Shown here piece after piece: positions 26,887-35,846 of a DNA stretch of 49,821 bases; within the stretch, counting starts at the first letter, position 1; each line of letters begins with the position of its first letter. Position numbers and translations under genes: made by a program. The stretch lies in contig CAYWZW010000038.1 of NCBI GenBank assembly GCA_964462945.1, positions 1 to 49,821 of the forward strand, read 5' to 3'. This DNA comes from GCA-020343675 sp964462945 (GTDB lineage: Bacteria; Planctomycetota; Phycisphaerae; Sedimentisphaerales; Anaerobacaceae). The notes beneath the pieces were generated by a model. It ran no database searches. It was not told where the DNA came from and was given only the letters and a program-made list of their open reading frames with translations.

Positions 26887-28257
26887 ATGACGTACTGTAA
26901 ACAATGCCTTGAGAAACAGCGGCGGATCAACGAGCTTGAGGAGGAAATAGCCTCTCTGAAGCATAGATTACGTTACCAGGAACGAACGGCCAAAGAAGGC
27001 TTCTTCGGTTCATCGACGCCCTCCTCCAAGCGTGCGGTAAAGCCCAACAGTCCGCCCCAACAGAGTCGCAATCGCGGGGGAGGCAAGGTCGGCCATCCCG
27101 GGCACGGCCGCTCGGCCATAGAGGAACAGCAAGCCGATCAGCTCGAGCGGCTCACGGTGGCGGATGTCTGTCCGGATTGTGGGGGCCCTCTGGAAGACAA
27201 AGGCGTACGAAGCCGAGCCGTCATTGACTGTGAGCCGGTGCGCATGAAGAGGATGCTCTACCATCTCGAACGCCGATGTTGCCCGAGATGCCGGAGGGTT
27301 TTCAGCGCCCGGGCTCCGGGCGTTCTGACCAAATGCTTATACGGCAATCAGTTGCTGACGTATGGGGCGGTACAACATTACCTCTACGGCCATACGTTGG
27401 GCCAGATCGAAAAGCAAACCGGCGTCGGCTATAGCAGTCTGGTGGACGCGATGCACCAGGTGGCCGCCCGGTTGAAGGACGTCCCGAAGGCGTTGATCCA
27501 GGCCTATCGGGACGCGCCGGTCAAACATGCCGATGAGACCGGCTGGCGGACCGATGGTCAAAACGGCTATGCGTGGCTATTTTGCACCGACACGATCAGC
27601 CTCTACCGGTTTCGCCGGAGCCGTTCTGCACGCATTGCCCAAGAGGTTTTCGGGGAAAGAGGCGTGCCCGGCGTTTTGGTGGTGGATCGCTATAACGGCT
27701 ACAACCGAATGCCCTGCTTGATCCAGTATTGTTATGCTCACTTGCTGCGGGATGTCCAAGATCTGGAGAAGGACTTTCCGGAGAACGCCGAGATCCAATC
27801 GTTCGTTGAGGCCTTGGCGCCGCAGTTAGCCAAGGCCATAAGCCTTCGAACCCTGGATATCACCGACAAACAGTTCAAGCGGCAGGCGGCCCGGATCAAG
27901 AGTGAAATCATCCGTATCACCCATCGTCAAGCCAGACATCCTGCCATACAGAAGATTCAAGATATCTTTCGTGAAAAGGCCGACCGATTATATCATTGGG
28001 CCGAGGATCGACGTATCCCGGCGGACAACAATCTGGCCGCGCGTCAGCTTCGTCCACTGGTGATCGCCCGGAAGATCAGCTTTGGCTCGCAATCGGAGGA
28101 CGGGGCCATGACGCGTGAGATTCTGATGACGGTGCTGCACACCCTCCAAAAGAGGACGCCCGATGTGACGGCCGCTTTCAAGGCCGCACTCGACAAGCTC
28201 GCCGAGCAACCCGACATCGACCCCACCGACGCCCTCTTCAACCTCAACTCCTCTTAA
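26887..28257 (+). CDS. IS66-family transposase (TnpC-like), probable catalytic defect
   Basis: About 456 residues from ATG 26887; the frame is open upstream to 26716 but that part does not look like the family. An N-terminal coiled coil ('RRINELEEEIASLKHRLRYQ') and a basic stretch lead to a zinc-binding region (CPDCGG...CCPRCRR). The DDE domain has 'DETGWRTDGQNGYAW' and 'VLVVDRYNGYNRM'. Near the C-terminus, the family motif usually read as NNxAERxLRP here is 'ADNNLAARQLRP', with Ala (GCG at about 28039) where Glu is expected. The end 'REILMTVLHTLQKRTPD' is typical. If the Glu is the DDE acid, this copy cannot transpose itself. Confidence 0.88.
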   Translation: MTYCKQCLEKQRRINELEEEIASLKHRLRYQERTAKEGFFGSSTPSSKRAVKPNSPPQQSRNRGGGKVGHPGHGRSAIEEQQADQLERLTVADVCPDCGGPLEDKGVRSRAVIDCEPVRMKRMLYHLERRCCPRCRRVFSARAPGVLTKCLYGNQLLTYGAVQHYLYGHTLGQIEKQTGVGYSSLVDAMHQVAARLKDVPKALIQAYRDAPVKHADETGWRTDGQNGYAWLFCTDTISLYRFRRSRSARIAQEVFGERGVPGVLVVDRYNGYNRMPCLIQYCYAHLLRDVQDLEKDFPENAEIQSFVEALAPQLAKAISLRTLDITDKQFKRQAARIKSEIIRITHRQARHPAIQKIQDIFREKADRLYHWAEDRRIPADNNLAARQLRPLVIARKISFGSQSEDGAMTREILMTVLHTLQKRTPDVTAAFKAALDKLAEQPDIDPTDALFNLNSS

Positions 28258-28267
28258 CCATCCTGTT

Positions 28268-28290
28268 CCCACCCGTAACTGACCGATTAC
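28268..28290. repeat. IS66 right terminal inverted repeat
   Basis: Reverse complement of 26694-26716 over 23 bases; the outermost bases TTAC mark the right end of the element. Confidence 0.9.
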
Positions 28291-28305
28291 GAAGTCCGAG
28301 ACATT

Positions 28306-28590
28306 TCACTTGACGTAATCATTTAGTTCTCCCCCCGAACTTTGAATGGCAAGATTGACGGATGACCGGCGGAAATGAGCTGCGGGTGCGGCCAAGCCCA
28401 AAGCATCGCATGGTGCCTCTTGAAGTGCACGGACGGCGTGCCCACGACAGTCAGAACACGCAACGCCCGCGTTCAGAACATTACCGCTACCACGGCCAGC
28501 CGCCCGTTTAGTGTCTGTCTCTATTGTCACAAACAACAACGACTGCAACAGAGCCATACAAACGCCGCTTTTCCCTAACAGCCTCATCAT
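28306..28590 (-). CDS. Small hypothetical protein, uncertain
   Basis: A 94-codon frame whose ATG (28590, or 28587) follows AAGGAGG at good spacing. The N-terminus is basic then hydrophobic ('RLLGKSGVCMALLQSLLFVT'), like a signal sequence. The rest has no recognised domain and a composition (Ala, Arg, Ser, Cys) close to random for this DNA. It ends 15 nt before the IS66 right end. It may be the degenerate start of the pilin-type operon, or chance. The 28591-28860 stretch behind it shows no gene. Confidence 0.25.
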   Translation of the reverse strand: MMRLLGKSGVCMALLQSLLFVTIETDTKRAAGRGSGNVLNAGVACSDCRGHAVRALQEAPCDALGLAAPAAHFRRSSVNLAIQSSGGELNDYVK

Positions 28591-28860
28591 CTCCGCCTCC
28601 TTCAAAGACGTATGCGCACACAATACATCCTGGCCTTCTCGGCACCCTCCCAGGCGCGGCCGAAGGTTACCTTCTCCCGCTCTGAACTTCCAATATTTTC
28701 CTCATTATACAAAAAACAGAGTGAGATGTCAAGGAAAAACTGGAAATTTGTGGGAAATTCCGGATGTAGCGGATGTAGCGACTATGCGTGATCTGACACG
28801 ACCAAAAACGGCGGCAAGCCTGTCAGGCAGTGCTTATTCGCAGGATATCACACGTCAATG

Positions 28861-29520
28861 CTACCGCTCACCGATGGCTCCGGCACCTCCGCCCGTGCCG
28901 GCTTTGAGCAAAGAAGGTCGCAGGATTCGTACAAGGGCCTGGTCTGTCTCGTCGCATTTGGCCACTTTCAGAAGAATGAGCACGTTGGCCATGAGAATGC
29001 CGGCCACAAATCCTCCCACGTGCGCCATATACGTTGTCGGATAGCCCCCGATGATGGCCGCCGTCAGATTCAGCAGATACCAGGCCAGAACCAGCCAGGG
29101 CCCCGCAGGGCTAAAACGCCTGAAACAGAGAACTACGTGCATTCCGAGGACGCCCATAATGGCGCCGCTTGCCCCGATCGTCGGACGGCCATCGTAAAGC
29201 ACGTGGACGGCGGCCGCGGCGAACCCTAACATCACATAGACAAGCGGATAGTTGGCGTTGCCCACCTTGAGACTGACGTACCGGCCAAATATCCACAGTG
29301 TTATGAGATTGCCGATAATATGCACCGGACTCATGTGAAGCCATATATGACCGAACAAGGCGGCGAAAGACAAGTGATCCAGGATCAAGCCATTCAAGTA
29401 TTGCTGATGAGGATCGCCGGCCATCTGAATCGCAAAAGTCACCGTCGCCAGCAACATCACAATATAGTTGCCGGCAGGCCACTCCTGCGCACAAATATCC
29501 CTTCTGAGTCCGATTCTCAC
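28861..29520 (-). CDS. Rhomboid-family intramembrane serine protease
   Basis: A 219-residue polytopic membrane protein with about six hydrophobic helices. The catalytic Ser118 is in 'IGASGAIMG' and the catalytic His167 in 'MAHVGGFVAG'. The 'HIWLHMSPVHIIGNLITLWI' segment holds the conserved His-x-x-x-Asn of the family. It cleaves transmembrane segments of substrate proteins within the inner membrane. The start at 29520 is a GTG, read because GAGGGTG lies upstream and the family start requires the residues before Met22. It is a single gene with an inverted repeat upstream. Confidence 0.92.
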   Translation of the reverse strand: MRIGLRRDICAQEWPAGNYIVMLLATVTFAIQMAGDPHQQYLNGLILDHLSFAALFGHIWLHMSPVHIIGNLITLWIFGRYVSLKVGNANYPLVYVMLGFAAAAVHVLYDGRPTIGASGAIMGVLGMHVVLCFRRFSPAGPWLVLAWYLLNLTAAIIGGYPTTYMAHVGGFVAGILMANVLILLKVAKCDETDQALVRILRPSLLKAGTGGGAGAIGER

Positions 29521-29559
29521 AAGAAAACACCCTCAGGAACACCTGATACCCTGTTTATA

Positions 29560-29607
29560 TCGGACGATCATGCTCTAAGCCATCACGAAAAACCAAACAT
29601 CGTCCGA
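29560..29607. repeat. Inverted repeat upstream of the rhomboid gene
   Basis: TCGGACGAT (29560-29568) and ATCGTCCGA (29599-29607) are perfect inverted arms of 9 bp with a 30-nt spacer, flanked by ATA and TAT. There is no T-run, so a terminator is unlikely. It could be an operator or a leader hairpin for the rhomboid gene. Confidence 0.4.
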
Positions 29608-29711
29608 AAATATTTGGGAAATGTAAGTATCACCGCGAAGTGAAATAGACCTTCGTCACGGGAGCACGCCAATTCCGACCGCACGCAAGGCGACCTTCGA
29701 TTCTGATTGTA

Positions 29712-32570
29712 CTACGGCGAAACGAATTCGTTCTGCCAAACGACCTGGCCGCCGGCCTCAATACAGAAGACAAGTTTTTGGATGTAGAACAGGTCGGCCT
29801 TGCACCAGGGTATGTCGAGAAAGCGTTCGAGCTTCTCGGCGGACTGGCGAAGGATCGCAGCGCGCGCCGCAAAAACCTCGGCAGACATCGTCGGAAACGC
29901 GAAAGGACACTCGTTGCGCCACATTGTCTCGACGTTCCACGCCAAGAACCAGGTCGGCCGGTGATAATCGACGTAGGTATCCATCAGGTATTGGTGTGTC
30001 TGGCCAGCATAACTGCCGCAAAGCCGCCCTACTTCGGGCGTCAGGTGTCGCCAGCGTGAGAAAATCGAGCGTAAAGCGGGCACTTGCGTAATCAGTCCGC
30101 CGCGCGTATAGGCGAGCTCGTAAGCCAGCCGTTCGCGCAGCGCCCTGCGCGCGGCCGCCACGCCCTCTTCAACGGCAGCACCGTCACGCATCCGCCGCGC
30201 CACTCGGCAATAGGCAATCAGACCTGCCACATAGCCGTTGCGGCAATCTTCCTCCATCGTGTTTGGCGGCTCCTTGACGAGTTCTCGCAACTGCGGCCAG
30301 CAGCGCTCGACCCCGCTCCAGTCGCCGCTGACGTGGGCCCACAGCCACAGCGGATACAGCCGGGCCAACGGCTGCCGGGTAATGTCATCGTTCACACGAA
30401 ACAACTGCTCGACGGAAATGTCATACAAAGAGCGAACCTGACCCACATTCGGCTCATACGTGCGCCGCCCCGTAGGGCCATCGAGCGCACCGCCAGGACG
30501 GCTCAAGCCTGCAACGTACTTTCTGACCTCCTGTTGAAGCGGACTGTCAAGGTAGTTGTACGCCCGCGCCAGAGACAAGAGCGTCTCGGTCGGCTCGACA
30601 AAGAACCGATACGCCTCGCGAGGATGCTTGCCGGGCGGAAAAATCAATGGCCGCCAATCCTCGGAAATCAGCTCCCTGACGCAATCCGACAGCTCTGCCT
30701 TCAGAGCCGCCCCAGCGCCGTCGTCCACAAATGCCACCGTGGCCGTCTCCCAGATGAACCGGTCGAGCTCGTCATGGGTTATTCGGCTCACCGATTGGGC
30801 AGCCTCGTCCGTCAGCGGCTGCCGGCGCGTGCCCGGAACTTGGGCCGGGAAACTCTTGGACAAATGATTCAGCCTGGGCATGTTCAGTGTATCCCAGTCC
30901 CAGGGCAATTGCTGAACTCTCTTCCATTCGTCCTGGCCAAATTCGGCGGCGGGCAGTTCCGAGGCATTGCCCGCCTTGCCGGCGGCCTGCATCCTGTACG
31001 CGATCAAGGCCGCACCCGCGTTGATTTCGTGGGTTGGGATATAGTAGAAGCTGTCGCCGGCGATGGAGACGGGCATATCAATCACCGAGCCGCCGCCATA
31101 GACGGCCGTACCCCGTGCCAGCCACTCCTTACCGACGGGAAGAGTCTGCCCGCCGAGAAGGGCTGCCCAAATAGCGGCCCCCTCGCCCGGCTTGGGCTCG
31201 TGGATATTGCGGCAGAACGGCTCGGGGTATCCTGCCAGCGTGTCCAGGTCCATGGCGTTGACGTTGTCCTGATGCGTGTTGATCAGCACGCGGCCGCCCA
31301 CACTGAGCTGACACTGCTCATCGTGCACCAGCAGCAGGCTGTCGTGCCAGCCGTAGGTCCGCGACTGGTCCATAATCGGCGTGATGTGGCCGGTGGCCGT
31401 GTCGAGGTACCCCACATTTAGAAACGGGGAGTAATGCTGGTACCGGCTGCGGAGCAGCGCCTGGAACTTGACAATGACTTTGCCGCCGGATGTCACGAGG
31501 GCCGGCGCGCCGGTGCCGTTCATGCTCTCAGCGTACACAATCGGAGCAACAAACCTCTGCTTACCCGTATTGGGGTCCAGGACGAAAAACGTCTGGTAAA
31601 CCGGCTGCTCCGTGAGCCTCTTGCGAATGTAACCAAGCTGTGCCTCGTACGTGCCGGGCTCTTCCATCCGCTTGAGGTTCTCCTGGCGCAGCCGCTCATT
31701 CTCCTGCTTGGTGTGGCGCCAGCTTGCGAAGTCCCCGAAGATTTCCTTAACCATGTCCATCAGGATAGGCTCGAACGAATCCAGGCAGAGAGACGGCGTC
31801 ACGGTGACCATGACTGAGCCGTCGGGCGCGACGACGGGGTGATACCCGCGGAAACTGACCCCCGGCAGCTTATCGCTGCGCCACAGTTGCCTGCCGCTGT
31901 GGAAGTCGAGGGCATAGACGTGCATATCCTCACTGCCGATGTAAACGCGATTTGTGCTCACATCAAGAGCGGGGCTTGAGAGCAGCGGCCCTCCGGTCTG
32001 CACGGCCCATTTCACTTGGCCGCCGGCGGTTTCAATGGCATAGACCTTGCCGTCGCGACTGCCGATAACGACTACGTCTTCGTGAACCACAGGGGCGTTC
32101 CACACCGCCGCGCCGGTTTGAACGGCCCAGGCGACCTTGCCGTCGGTGACGTCAACCGCATAGATTCTGCCCTCTGCGTTACCGAAGAAGACTTTATCAC
32201 CGGCCACGGCACACGTGTGAAGGATTGCACCAGGTGTCTTGCACGTCCAGAGGTCCTTCCCGGTGGCATCGTCCAAAGCGTGCAGTGTTCCCGCCATTGT
32301 ACCGACGAAGACTTTTCCGTCCTCTGCAATCGGCTGCACGCCCGCCATCAAACCCTCGTCGGCAAACAAGCGGTACCACTTGCGCTCGAACGGGGGCCTG
32401 ATTTCCGTTGAGGTAGCTCCGCTGCGCGCCGGATCGTGTGCGAGCATAGGCCAATGATCGCTCGCCCATGCACGCGACTGCGGCCAGGCCGAACCGCAGC
32501 AAAGAACCAGAACGAGTGCCAGGGTTTCCACTGTCACCCGTGCGCCGGCTGTCATAAGCGACTTGACCAT
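29712..32570 (-). CDS. Exported PQQ-type beta-propeller protein with helical C-terminal domain
   Basis: A 952-residue exported protein. The signal peptide covers about 1-35 and ends near 'SAWPQSRAWAS'. 'WPMLAHDPARSGAT' starts a propeller (about 38-530) with PQQ/BamB-like repeats such as 'LHALDDATGKDLWTCKTPGA' and 'VYAIETAGGQVKWAVQTGGP'. A coiled insertion follows 'DFASWRHTKQENERLRQENL'. The C-terminal third (about 600-952) is alpha-helical with 'TLLSLARAYNYLDSPLQQEV', which resembles an (alpha/alpha) toroid, but the family is not recognised. Its ATG lies 1 nt after the stop of the DUF1080 gene, so it is the last gene of the sugar operon. Confidence 0.8.
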   Translation of the reverse strand: MVKSLMTAGARVTVETLALVLVLCCGSAWPQSRAWASDHWPMLAHDPARSGATSTEIRPPFERKWYRLFADEGLMAGVQPIAEDGKVFVGTMAGTLHALDDATGKDLWTCKTPGAILHTCAVAGDKVFFGNAEGRIYAVDVTDGKVAWAVQTGAAVWNAPVVHEDVVVIGSRDGKVYAIETAGGQVKWAVQTGGPLLSSPALDVSTNRVYIGSEDMHVYALDFHSGRQLWRSDKLPGVSFRGYHPVVAPDGSVMVTVTPSLCLDSFEPILMDMVKEIFGDFASWRHTKQENERLRQENLKRMEEPGTYEAQLGYIRKRLTEQPVYQTFFVLDPNTGKQRFVAPIVYAESMNGTGAPALVTSGGKVIVKFQALLRSRYQHYSPFLNVGYLDTATGHITPIMDQSRTYGWHDSLLLVHDEQCQLSVGGRVLINTHQDNVNAMDLDTLAGYPEPFCRNIHEPKPGEGAAIWAALLGGQTLPVGKEWLARGTAVYGGGSVIDMPVSIAGDSFYYIPTHEINAGAALIAYRMQAAGKAGNASELPAAEFGQDEWKRVQQLPWDWDTLNMPRLNHLSKSFPAQVPGTRRQPLTDEAAQSVSRITHDELDRFIWETATVAFVDDGAGAALKAELSDCVRELISEDWRPLIFPPGKHPREAYRFFVEPTETLLSLARAYNYLDSPLQQEVRKYVAGLSRPGGALDGPTGRRTYEPNVGQVRSLYDISVEQLFRVNDDITRQPLARLYPLWLWAHVSGDWSGVERCWPQLRELVKEPPNTMEEDCRNGYVAGLIAYCRVARRMRDGAAVEEGVAAARRALRERLAYELAYTRGGLITQVPALRSIFSRWRHLTPEVGRLCGSYAGQTHQYLMDTYVDYHRPTWFLAWNVETMWRNECPFAFPTMSAEVFAARAAILRQSAEKLERFLDIPWCKADLFYIQKLVFCIEAGGQVVWQNEFVSP

Positions 32571-32571
32571 C

Positions 32572-33381
32572 TTATTTGATCAGGTATGGCTCCTCTGGTA
32601 GCTCGCGTATCCAGATGTTGCGGAAGCGGATGGGGTTGCCGTGGTCCTGCAGGTGGATGTACCCAGTTTCGTGAGGAGTGTATTTGGCTTTTTGTTTGTG
32701 AGACGTCGTACCCTCAATTTCGAGATTATTGTGCACAACCACACCGTTGTGCAATAGGGTGATTCGTCCCTTGCGAACCAGATTGCCGTCGGCGTCAAAC
32801 AGGGGGCGAAGGAAGCTGATGTCGTAGCTCTGCCACTGGCCGGCTTTGCGGCAGGCATTGACCATCGGCGGGTGCTGGCCGTAGAGCGCCGCCGCCTGAC
32901 CATCCGCGTAGGTCCGATTGGTCTTGTAGTTGTCATCCGTGTATGAGTCGAGCACCTGCACTTCGTACCTGTCCATGAAAATGACGCCGCTGTTGCTGCG
33001 CTTCTGATCGGTTATCTTGGGATCAACGCCTTCCGGCGTGCACCATTCAATGTGCAACTGGCAATTGCCGAATGACTTCTTCGTGCGAATCCCGCCCGCC
33101 TTCGCGGCGACCTGCATGTATCCATTCTCAACAATCCATTTCACCTCGCCACTGCCCCTCTCGCTTACCCATTCGGCGGTGTTCTGGCCGTCAAAGAGCA
33201 CGATGGCATCGGACGGCGGCTGGCCGACCTGTTCAGGAGGCGTAATGACCGGCGGGTTCTCTCGTGTCGTGTCGTGGACATCGTATTTCTTCAGCTCTTT
33301 CGCGGCGTAACCGCCTGCCCCCAAGACCGTCACCAAAAGTAAGCAAACAACAATCCTCACCCCTCTTGCTCTTGTTCCCAT
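32572..33381 (-). CDS. DUF1080 protein (3-keto-glycoside hydrolase family)
   Basis: About 269 residues from ATG 33381, which has AAGGAGAAAG upstream; the longer frame to 33498 has no Shine-Dalgarno. A signal peptide (about 1-27) is followed by a DUF1080 concanavalin-like domain: 'LFDGQNTAEWV', 'CQLHIEWCTPEG', 'SNSGVIFMDRYEVQVLDSY', 'GHIHLQDHG'-like end ('GYIHLQDHGNPIRFRNIWIR'). Members of this family are known as 3-keto-disaccharide or 3-keto-glucoside hydrolases/lyases, working with oxidoreductases that form the 3-keto group. It lies 167 nt behind the Gfo/Idh/MocA gene, which fits that scheme. Confidence 0.88.
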   Translation of the reverse strand: MGTRARGVRIVVCLLLVTVLGAGGYAAKELKKYDVHDTTRENPPVITPPEQVGQPPSDAIVLFDGQNTAEWVSERGSGEVKWIVENGYMQVAAKAGGIRTKKSFGNCQLHIEWCTPEGVDPKITDQKRSNSGVIFMDRYEVQVLDSYTDDNYKTNRTYADGQAAALYGQHPPMVNACRKAGQWQSYDISFLRPLFDADGNLVRKGRITLLHNGVVVHNNLEIEGTTSHKQKAKYTPHETGYIHLQDHGNPIRFRNIWIRELPEEPYLIK

Positions 33382-33547
33382 GACTTTCTCCTTCGTTCTG
33401 CCGTTAATGTGAATCTCTCGAACAGCCCGTGGCCGGCAACGGCGCCGGCGCTTCTGTCGCCGATATGATACCCCCATGGGGGGCGAAATTCCATTCAATT
33501 TCGGGCGCTTTTCAAAGCATCCCGCCCACCTGCCAGCCGGGCAGCTA

Positions 33548-34849
33548 CTACAAGAGGATCGTCTCCTGGCCGGCGTCGAACCGGGCGACCTTGCCCTCCC
33601 GAAAACTGAGCATGCCCATTTGTAATGCCGTTTGCACGTGGTATGCCAGGTCCATCGTGCTTAGCGTATTGCGCTCACGCGAACGGCAGCAATCAAGGAA
33701 CTTGCGCCAGTATCCGACAAAGTCTTCCCCGTGCTCGATGGCAAAACGCTGCGGCTTTTTCTGCGAACCCTGGGCGGGAATGAAGACAATCTCGTCCTTC
33801 TCGATTGTCAATGTGCCTTCCCATCCACGGACGACGGGAATCGTGCCTCCGGAGCCGCGGCCTCCGGCACCCGGATAATCGTTCGCCTGCGTCCCCAGCA
33901 CGACGACGGTGATCTTTTCGGGGTAGTCGATGAGCATATTGAAGGTATCGGGTATCTCCCGCTCCTGATAGCGGAACTTGCCGCCGGTGGCCACAACGCT
34001 GCTGGGCATGGCAACACCTAACATGGACAGCACCGGCGTGAGGCTGTGCGGAAACAAATCCGTGGAAGGCCCGCCGGCATAGTCTTCATACATCCGCCAT
34101 CGGAAAAACCGGCTGACATCGAAGGGACGCTTGGGTGCATCGCCGAGAAAAGCTTCCCACTGCAATTCAAGGCCGGGCTTCGCGTCCGCATCGTCGATTG
34201 CCATCCCTCGCTCACCCCAGTCGCCGACCCGGAAATATCCGCACTCGGCGTGAACCGGCTGGCCAATCAACCCATCCTGGATCAGCTTCTTCATCTGCCA
34301 CCATGCGGAGTCGTACATCCCCTGGGTGCCGAGCTGGAAAACCCGGCCGCTCTTTTTCACTTCCGCCGCTAAACGCTTGGTCAGCTCGAATTGCCGCCAG
34401 TGCGTCACAGGCTTTTCACAGTAAACGTCCTTGCCCGCGCGGATCGCGTCAATAGCCTCATAGCCGTGGTGATGGTCAGGCGTGGCGATGCAGACGACAT
34501 CGACGTTCGGATCGGCAAGCAGCTCATGGTGGTCCGAGTACCCTTTGGCTTTGTAACCCTCTACAACTTTCTGCATCCGGGGCCGATACGCGTCGCAGGC
34601 CGCAACGATGTCCACGTTGACACCCTGGTTCTTGAGGTAATGGACCGCCTGAAGGTGCGCCTGGCTCCGGCCGCCGCAACCGATGAAACCCACTCCAATA
34701 CGCTCATTGGCCCCCATCGCCGCGCCGGCGCCGTGCTTCGTCGAGACCGCCGCAACCGTTAGCGCCGCTGCTGCACTCGCTCCGCGAATGAACCGCCGGC
34801 GCGTCATCATACCATTCAAGCTATCTGGTGATTTTTGTGTGTCAGGCAT
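33548..34849 (-). CDS. Tat-exported Gfo/Idh/MocA-family oxidoreductase
   Basis: About 433 residues from ATG 34849, with GAGGAGAAAG upstream; the frame extending to 35062 overlaps the neighbouring gene. A twin-arginine signal ('TRRRFIRGASAAAALTVAA', about 16-34) indicates export with bound cofactor. The Rossmann domain has 'GVGFIGCGGRSQAH' near residue 52, and the family signature 'YCEKPVTHW' is at about 143-151. The family oxidises or reduces sugars with NAD(P). Next to DUF1080 and a sugar isomerase it may form the 3-keto sugar, though NAD supply outside the membrane is a puzzle common to the exported subfamily. Confidence 0.93.
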   Translation of the reverse strand: MPDTQKSPDSLNGMMTRRRFIRGASAAAALTVAAVSTKHGAGAAMGANERIGVGFIGCGGRSQAHLQAVHYLKNQGVNVDIVAACDAYRPRMQKVVEGYKAKGYSDHHELLADPNVDVVCIATPDHHHGYEAIDAIRAGKDVYCEKPVTHWRQFELTKRLAAEVKKSGRVFQLGTQGMYDSAWWQMKKLIQDGLIGQPVHAECGYFRVGDWGERGMAIDDADAKPGLELQWEAFLGDAPKRPFDVSRFFRWRMYEDYAGGPSTDLFPHSLTPVLSMLGVAMPSSVVATGGKFRYQEREIPDTFNMLIDYPEKITVVVLGTQANDYPGAGGRGSGGTIPVVRGWEGTLTIEKDEIVFIPAQGSQKKPQRFAIEHGEDFVGYWRKFLDCCRSRERNTLSTMDLAYHVQTALQMGMLSFREGKVARFDAGQETILL

Positions 34850-34881
34850 GACTTTCTCCTCAATTTGATTTTCACTGTACG

Positions 34882-35814
34882 TTAGTTGTTCTGAATCCAC
34901 GCTTGGTAGATCCGACTGATTTGATCGTCTTGGACGGGGCCGTCCCAGAGGGCAACAGCGTAGCGTAAGACCAGTGGTTTGTCGGATGCGACTTTCAGCG
35001 GTTCCCTGTGAAGATTCATCGTCGCCGACAGGTAGGCGAAAGGTTTGGTCATTGTGAACCACAGCGTCGGATACCGCACATTATCCGGATGACCGAACAT
35101 GGCAACGGTAACAGGCTTGCCGTCGGCCTGCGCGGTATAGGCGCACCAGTTCGCCGGGGTAAGCCGCTCATCACCTCGTACAATCTCACCCGTCTTGCCC
35201 TCGGCGTTGCGAAACTGACCGTTCACGTCCATCGATTCGACAAACCGCATGCCCAAACCGAAGTAATGCGAGCCCGTGAGCACGACCCAGTCTTTACCAG
35301 GCGGCACGGCAAGACTCGATCGCCAGTTTAGGAGCGTGACCTTCACGCCGCTCACTCGGCAGATTTCGACTGTCCGATTCTCTTTGAGCAACAACTCCTC
35401 GCTGCGAGGGTTAATCCAGTCGATCTGCTGCGTGAATCCCGCGCGCGCCTCACCATTGGAGCTGCCAATCTTCACGTCAGTGAAACAACGGTGCAACTGG
35501 CGCCCCGGCTCTTTCTGCTCCTCCCAGAAGTTCACGCCATCCACGGCCACAGCAAACATCAGTGCGTGATGATGCTGGTGGTCGGCAGGTGCATCACGCA
35601 AAACGTTGACGCCCTGCGGCGAAAAAAGCTGCTGCACGCATGGTTTGAAAGGCACGTCCTGGTAACGATAACGGAGCAAGACACGCTGGCCTTCGCAAAT
35701 CGACGCGGCATCCGCCTCGACCACAACGCGCAGTGGGTCCTCCGCGTACGCTGCATTCGCCAGAAAGCCCACCGCCAACGTTAGAAGGACGATGATTTTG
35801 TTGAATTTTCCCAT
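34882..35814 (-). CDS. DUF6807 (PmoA-family) exported protein
   Basis: About 310 residues from ATG 35814, with the signal peptide 'KIIVLLTLAVGFLANAAYA' at residues 5-23. The mature part has 'GVNVLRDAPADHQHHHALMF', the His-rich signature of DUF6807/PmoA-like proteins, then 'DWVVLTGSHYFGLGMRF' and 'VTVAMFGHPDNVRYPTLWF'. The biochemical role is not established; the family is common in operons with Gfo/Idh/MocA and DUF1080 genes in Planctomycetes. It starts 33 nt after the sulfatase remnant and ends 33 nt before the oxidoreductase gene. Confidence 0.85.
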   Translation of the reverse strand: MGKFNKIIVLLTLAVGFLANAAYAEDPLRVVVEADAASICEGQRVLLRYRYQDVPFKPCVQQLFSPQGVNVLRDAPADHQHHHALMFAVAVDGVNFWEEQKEPGRQLHRCFTDVKIGSSNGEARAGFTQQIDWINPRSEELLLKENRTVEICRVSGVKVTLLNWRSSLAVPPGKDWVVLTGSHYFGLGMRFVESMDVNGQFRNAEGKTGEIVRGDERLTPANWCAYTAQADGKPVTVAMFGHPDNVRYPTLWFTMTKPFAYLSATMNLHREPLKVASDKPLVLRYAVALWDGPVQDDQISRIYQAWIQNN

Positions 35815-35846
35815 GACTTCTTGTCCTCTATCACTTGTCGACGCAT

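Larger units (their letters stand above)
26694..28290 (+). mobile_element. IS66-family insertion sequence
   Basis: A 1597-bp element bounded by 23-bp perfect terminal inverted repeats starting GTAATCGGTCAGTTACGGG. It contains one long transposase gene on the plus strand and no TnpA/TnpB partners, as in ISBst12-type members. No clear 8-bp target duplication is present: the flanks are CCAAAGTC and GAAGTCCG and share only AAGTC, offset by one base. It has inserted into a minus-strand pilin-type gene. Confidence 0.88.

Noticed and set aside
30084..31421. 445-codon plus-strand frame
   Set aside because: It is antisense to the PQQ propeller gene and has no recognisable domain or start signal.
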